This document shows positions 61,223 to 64,000 of a stretch of 64,000 nucleotides of DNA, piece by piece. The stretch is from Candidatus Thioglobus autotrophicus (GTDB lineage: Bacteria > Pseudomonadota > Gammaproteobacteria > PS1 > Pseudothioglobaceae), in assembly GCF_001293165.1 (NCBI RefSeq), contig NZ_CP010552.1, positions 868,001 through 932,000 of the forward strand, written 5' to 3'. Within the stretch, counting starts at the first letter, position 1, and every line of letters starts with the position of its first letter. The notes below the pieces were generated by a model that saw only the letters and a list, made by a program, of their open reading frames with translations, searched no databases and was not told the DNA's origin. Position numbers and translations under genes: made by a program.

Positions 61223-64000
61223 ATGATTAATATGAAAGCTCTAAAAATATTCTTAACAGTTGTAATGTTGCAAGTTGGCATGCAGGCACATTCTGATGAT
61301 GCATTAGCTGATCTTATTAAGGGTATTTTAGGCGCTAAGTTGATAGAGGGTATAGCTCAAGAGTTTAATAATGAAGATGCCAGCCAACAAAACTATTCAA
61401 GTGATAATCGTGTTAATACCAGCTCTGGAAATGAGGGTAGTCTCGGGTATCAGTACTATGTTCTAGGGCAGAAAAGCTGTAAAAGTGGAGACCATCAAAA
61501 AGCACTTAAATGGTTTAGGGAATCTAAACAACAAGGCTATGTTCGTTCTGTTGAGAATGTTTATAAGGCTTGTTCTGGAAAGAGTGTGCAATATTCTCAA
61601 AGTGAGGTTGAGAGCAACAAGGGTAGTCTTGGCTACCAGTATTATCGTATAGGTAAAAAGCACTGCAAGAAGGGTGAAACTCAGCAAGCAATAAAGTGGT
61701 TTAAAGAATCTAGAGGCCAGGGTTATAAGTGGGCAGATAGAGCCATTGATAGCGTATATTCAAAATGTCGTGAAAGCACAGCACAGGTATTAAGTAGAGA
61801 CAAGGTGTGCTCTAATGGAGTATTTGCAACTGCCTATGTTGATAATGAATGCCCTGGTATCACCAACAGATGGTCTAATAATACAAAGGTGAGTTCTAAT
61901 TCCAAGGCGGTTACTAGCGAGAATATAACAATAAAAGCACCAAAGTACGTTGAAAACGCAGCGGTTGTACCAGTTACAGTAGTGTTTGGTGATCGAGTAC
62001 ATAGTGGTGACAAAATAAAGCTTTATGTGAATGGCAAGCTAGCCTTGCAAGTTAACCCAAAAAAAGGCAGTTACATTGATCAGATTTCAACACGAGTTAT
62101 TCTTGAAAGAAAGAGCAGCCGTATAAAAGCAAAAATAATACGCTTAAGTGGGGTTGTTGAAACCAAAACATCTAACAAGATTTCTGCAGATAATTCTGCA
62201 TCAATACCAAGTAGTTCTGATAGTGATAAAAAACATAAGCTTAAAGAAAAAGATGGCAACATTAAGATGTTGATCAGGAACAAGATGGGTAGTGGTAAGC
62301 ACATCTGGAAAATTAAGTTAGCCTCATCTTCAGGTGAAGTTTTTGTTAAGTTGTCACCGTTACTCTCTAAAAATCCATATCTTCAGATAAAGGGTAACCA
62401 TGATAATGCCAAGTTAGTAGAAACACTTTATGGTAGTTGTAACAAAGATTATTCAAGTTCAACTAAAGAGCCACATTGTCTTTTTGAGCAAGAAAATTGG
62501 TATGCATCATTAGGCCAGAATAAGGAAATTGCTCAGGAGGATATTCTGAACGAGTTAAAAGTAAATTATATTAATCAAATCGCTTCACGAGTTAAAAATA
62601 AATGGCGCTACCAAGGCGCTAAAGATCACTGGGGCTGTGATGTGTACATCTTGCAAGATGTGGATGGCAATGTACAAAGTGTGAATTTACAGTCTTGTAA
62701 TATTGATAACAATGCGAAAGCAAAATCGTTTAAAGATTCGATTGAACGTGCGGTATATAAAGCATCACCATTGCCATCAGCTCCAGACCAAAGTGTTTTT
62801 GATCGCGAAATATTATTTCACTTTGTAATTAATTCAAATAATAACCCAGCAAAAGTTGTGCAGAAGAAGTCTAGCTTCTCCGATTTATGGGGTCAGTATG
62901 GTGGATCAATACTAGATTCAAACACTAACAGTTCTTCCGATAAAGGTGATTCATATAGTATTTCTGAGGCTGATACACAGCCACCAGTAATTCGTTTTAA
63001 TCATAGTGACTCTATGGCGGTAAATGACAAAAAAGCAACAATAAGCGGTGTGATTAAAGATAGTTCAAAGATAACAGAATTACTTATTAAAGGCAAAAAG
63101 GTTGCAATAGATGAGAATGGTAATTTCAGCATATCTAGATATGTGCGCTTAGGGAGGAATACGTTTGATATTGTGGCATTAGATGCGTTTGGCAATAAGG
63201 CAGCCAAGGTTGTTACAATCACTAGAAATAAAGACATTGTTAAAAATTTAGATAAGCCTTTAGATTTGCCATCATTCAAAGGCAGAAAGGATAAAAATGC
63301 AGTAGCTTTGATTATTGGCCTTGATCAGTATGAGAATATAGCTAGAGCCCCATGGGCGGAATCGGATGCGTCTGTATTTTTTGATTATGCACAGCAATCA
63401 TTAGGCATCCCTGCTGATAGAATTGCCCTTATCACTGGAGATAAGTCTGATAGAAGTGGAATTTATGACTCATTGGATATGTGGCTACCTACTATGGTTG
63501 AAAAAGGCCGTAGTAATGTTTATGTGTATTTTGCTGGGCATGGATTGGCAACAGCTAATGGTGAGCAGGCATATCTAATTCCTTATGATGGAAATTTGGA
63601 GAGCTTACGTAGAACAGCAATATCTAGAAAAGAAGTTATCAGCGTTTTAAAAGATTTAAAAGCTAAAAGTGTGACTTTGTTTATGGATACTTGTTACTCT
63701 GGAACTCCGAAGGGCGGTAAAGGTACGTTGGTTGCTGATTCTCGTGGACTGCGCATTGTTAAAAAGGATAATTTTTCTTCGCTACCTAAAAACTTTACAA
63801 TTTTTTCAGCAGCTTCAAATCAGCAAACTGCTAGTAGCCATCCAAATTTAGAAAATGGTTTATTTAGTTACTGGATGATGCGAGGCTTAGGCGGTGATGC
63901 AGACAGTAATAACGACAGAAAAATCACAAATGGTGAGCTTCATAAGTTTATTAATAAAAATGTGAAGAAGGCTGCAGCACTAATGGGTCGCAAGCAAAAC
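61223..64000 (+). CDS. Exported multidomain caspase-like protease (copy 2), 3' end outside window
   Basis: 926 codons to the window edge, no stop. Signal peptide about 1-23 (GMQAHS). Two related segments of about 60 residues at 72 and 134 (GSLGYQYY...ALKWFRES, TPR/Sel1-like). Residues about 236-322 resemble SoxY; about 450-537 resemble a TolA/TonB C-terminal domain (YKASPLPSAPD). KSSFSDLWGQYGG and an Ig-like domain (about 587-670) follow, as in copy 1. The caspase domain starts near 692: ALIIGLDQYE, H773 in YFAGHG and C824 in MDTCYSG, the same 51-residue spacing as copy 1. ATG 61223 is 35 bases after the lipoprotein stop. Confidence 0.88.
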   Translation, partial: MINMKALKIFLTVVMLQVGMQAHSDDALADLIKGILGAKLIEGIAQEFNNEDASQQNYSSDNRVNTSSGNEGSLGYQYYVLGQKSCKSGDHQKALKWFRESKQQGYVRSVENVYKACSGKSVQYSQSEVESNKGSLGYQYYRIGKKHCKKGETQQAIKWFKESRGQGYKWADRAIDSVYSKCRESTAQVLSRDKVCSNGVFATAYVDNECPGITNRWSNNTKVSSNSKAVTSENITIKAPKYVENAAVVPVTVVFGDRVHSGDKIKLYVNGKLALQVNPKKGSYIDQISTRVILERKSSRIKAKIIRLSGVVETKTSNKISADNSASIPSSSDSDKKHKLKEKDGNIKMLIRNKMGSGKHIWKIKLASSSGEVFVKLSPLLSKNPYLQIKGNHDNAKLVETLYGSCNKDYSSSTKEPHCLFEQENWYASLGQNKEIAQEDILNELKVNYINQIASRVKNKWRYQGAKDHWGCDVYILQDVDGNVQSVNLQSCNIDNNAKAKSFKDSIERAVYKASPLPSAPDQSVFDREILFHFVINSNNNPAKVVQKKSSFSDLWGQYGGSILDSNTNSSSDKGDSYSISEADTQPPVIRFNHSDSMAVNDKKATISGVIKDSSKITELLIKGKKVAIDENGNFSISRYVRLGRNTFDIVALDAFGNKAAKVVTITRNKDIVKNLDKPLDLPSFKGRKDKNAVALIIGLDQYENIARAPWAESDASVFFDYAQQSLGIPADRIALITGDKSDRSGIYDSLDMWLPTMVEKGRSNVYVYFAGHGLATANGEQAYLIPYDGNLESLRRTAISRKEVISVLKDLKAKSVTLFMDTCYSGTPKGGKGTLVADSRGLRIVKKDNFSSLPKNFTIFSAASNQQTASSHPNLENGLFSYWMMRGLGGDADSNNDRKITNGELHKFINKNVKKAAALMGRKQN

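Overview
This 64 kb window looks like the chromosome of an AT-rich gammaproteobacterial sulfur oxidiser, most probably of the SUP05 / Candidatus Thioglobus group or a related symbiont. The evidence is soxY and soxZ with a DsrE-like protein and a DUF4395 membrane protein, a probable DsrS, a TtrSR-like two-component system, a CcoS cbb3-oxidase factor, and typical gammaproteobacterial operon orders such as ispE / tRNA-Gln / prs and rpoD / tRNA-Ile(CAU). The organism is inferred from gene content, not from a marker-gene comparison.

Region 1 (about 1-49.8 kb) is dense core genome. It holds redox genes (peroxiredoxin, rubredoxin, glutaredoxin); amino-acid and cofactor biosynthesis (leuB, lysA, nadC, trpD, trpB, proC, bioA, hemH); lipid A, isoprenoid and fatty-acid steps (lpxB, ispE, accA); translation and RNA genes (aat, yhbY, rsmE, orn, ybeY, tilS, rhlE, two tRNAs); replication restart (priA); the housekeeping sigma factor (rpoD); phosphate uptake (DUF47 + pit); and exporters (two LysE-type, one EamA). 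Three secreted metallo-beta-lactamase-fold hydrolases are spread through it. At 23.5-29.3 kb a sulfur block combines one of these hydrolases, the TtrSR-like sensor and regulator, DUF4395, soxZ, soxY and a periplasmic DsrE-like protein. At 43.8-49.7 kb a light/B12-type stress cluster contains a MerR/LitR-like regulator, photolyase, CbiX, YbgA (DUF523/DUF1722), ferrochelatase, a YfcH-like epimerase and a DUF2892 protein. Two matching inverted repeats (TACAA-N11-TTGTA) sit in two of its promoter regions.

Region 2 (about 49.8-64 kb, open at the right edge) is accessory. It begins just after a strong terminator with a 14-bp sequence resembling the 3' end of a tmRNA gene, as expected of an integration site. 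About 190 bp carrying five consecutive inverted repeats follow, and then a 431-residue protein with the signature residues of a family-A (Pol I-like) polymerase palm, in the right order and at similar spacing.

Downstream lies a tight same-strand run of seven genes, all predicted to be exported. They encode a DUF4384 protein; a lipoprotein with an internal duplication; a repeat-bearing trypsin-like (HtrA-type) protease; a small lipoprotein; a Sel1-repeat/Ig-like/caspase protein; a second lipoprotein sharing its C-terminal domain with the first; and a second caspase (cut by the window end) that also carries a SoxY-like and a TolA/TonB-C-like domain. Both caspases keep the His-Cys dyad with identical spacing and the protease keeps its His-Asp-Ser triad. 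I read this as a periplasmic/outer-membrane protease system that I do not recognise as a described one; it is the most interesting content of the window.
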